DNA of 6,947 bases from Streptosporangiaceae bacterium (GTDB lineage: Bacteria > Actinomycetota > Actinomycetes > Streptosporangiales > Streptosporangiaceae): positions 1-6,947 of the forward strand of contig JASIBM010000510.1 in NCBI GenBank assembly GCA_030045175.1. Direction: 5' to 3'. Below, one piece after another: positions 6,489 to 6,947 of the stretch. Both the position numbers and the translations under genes were made by a program. Within the stretch, counting starts at the first letter, position 1, and each line of letters starts with the position of its first letter. The notes under the pieces are model-generated. The model worked only from the letters and a program-made list of their open reading frames with translations, ran no database searches and had not been told where the DNA came from.

Positions 6489-6947
6489 CTAGCTCACGTG
6501 GCTCAGCAGCGGCGCGGCTCGCGCTGCCTTCGCCTCCCACCAGGCGAGCTCGGCGTCGTAGCCACCGAGTGCCTTTTCCCAGCCGAACTGCACGAGCGCT
6601 CCGAGCAGGCACAACGCAAGCTGGCGGTCCCACCACCGCTCGGTGTCTATCCCGATCGCCTCGAGCGCGTCGCGGTAGGCCTGGATCGACTCCTCTTTGG
6701 ACTGCGGGAGCCTGCGGCAGTTGATCGCCAGGTACCAGGCCAGATCGGACAGCGGGGCGCCGCGTCCGGGCTGCTCCCAGTCCAGCAGCACCGTCCTGCC
6801 TTCCGCGTCCGTGCCTAGGTTGTCGAGCTTCCAGTTGCCGTGCACGAAGGTCTGGGGTGTGTCCGCGAGAGCCGCCACCAGCGGCCCGGGGTCGCTAGCC
6901 AGCGGCGTCACGACCGCTGCGGCGGCCGGCGCCACCCGCGAGAGCAG
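6489..6947 (-). CDS. APH-fold phosphotransferase (aminoglycoside phosphotransferase-like kinase), 5' end beyond window
   Basis: 152 residues of the C-terminal half are visible and the frame remains open to the window edge; full-length relatives are about 300-350 residues. A GTG codon at 6935 is not taken as the start because family catalytic motifs follow too soon after it. The catalytic loop reads FVHGNWKLDNLG, matching HGDxxxxN except that the Asp is Asn (codon 6834-6836, AAC); the second Asn (6819-6821) is kept. The DFG-like metal-binding motif is LLDWEQPG (Asp codon 6780-6782), followed by PLSDLAWYLAINCRRLP and the helical tail ALVQFGWEKALGGYDAELAWWEAKAARAAPLL. The family phosphorylates hydroxyls of small molecules such as aminoglycosides, choline or other metabolites; substrate here is unknown. 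The gene converges on the SARP gene. With the Asp lost, activity may be reduced, or this subfamily may naturally use HGN. Confidence 0.88.
   Translation of the reverse strand: MLSRVAPAAAAVVTPLASDPGPLVAALADTPQTFVHGNWKLDNLGTDAEGRTVLLDWEQPGRGAPLSDLAWYLAINCRRLPQSKEESIQAYRDALEAIGIDTERWWDRQLALCLLGALVQFGWEKALGGYDAELAWWEAKAARAAPLLSHVS

Noticed and set aside
6226..6492. Small plus-strand frames crossing the end of the SARP gene
   Set aside because: They lie mostly inside the SARP gene in another frame, with shadow composition and no motif.

Overview
The window is a high-GC bacterial chromosome segment. Codon third positions are overwhelmingly G or C, a GTG start is used, and the gene families are typical of filamentous Actinobacteria: a SARP/AfsR-type regulator with an ATPase domain, an AlkZ-like winged-helix protein and small GHDAWVVG-type cupins. 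The exact genus cannot be read from the sequence. Arginine codon AGG is unusually frequent for an actinomycete.

Layout, left to right. (1) 1-2197, plus strand: the 3' part of a YtcJ-type amidohydrolase, followed four... (three to five) bases later by a complete AlkZ-like/HTH_42 winged-helix protein with a QxQ motif, very likely one transcript. (2) 2198-2277: a strong imperfect hairpin that probably terminates transcription from both sides. (3) 2278-3092, minus strand: two tandem 119-residue cupin genes, about 72% identical to each other, with the same ribosome-binding octamer at the same distance from the start. (4) 3093-3262: a divergent intergenic region that holds two pairs of perfect direct repeats, each with an 11-bp period and all on one 11-bp register. 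(5) 3263-6403, plus strand: a 1046-residue SARP-type regulator (winged helix, BTAD, AAA/STAND-like ATPase, helical/TPR-like C-terminus, no LuxR HTH). (6) 6404-6488: a convergent gap with a long stem and two copies of a 14-bp palindrome. (7) 6489-6947, minus strand: the C-terminal part of an APH-fold phosphotransferase in which the catalytic-loop HGD reads HGN.

The most interesting reading is that the SARP ATPase gene and the duplicated cupins form a divergent regulatory module, with the 11-bp repeats as the regulator's own operator. The repeat spacing matches what is established for SARP binding sites, but the link to this protein is inference. The left operon (hydrolase plus possible DNA glycosylase) and the right phosphotransferase look like separate transcription units bounded by hairpins. 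No RNA genes, CRISPR array, transposase or integrase was seen.
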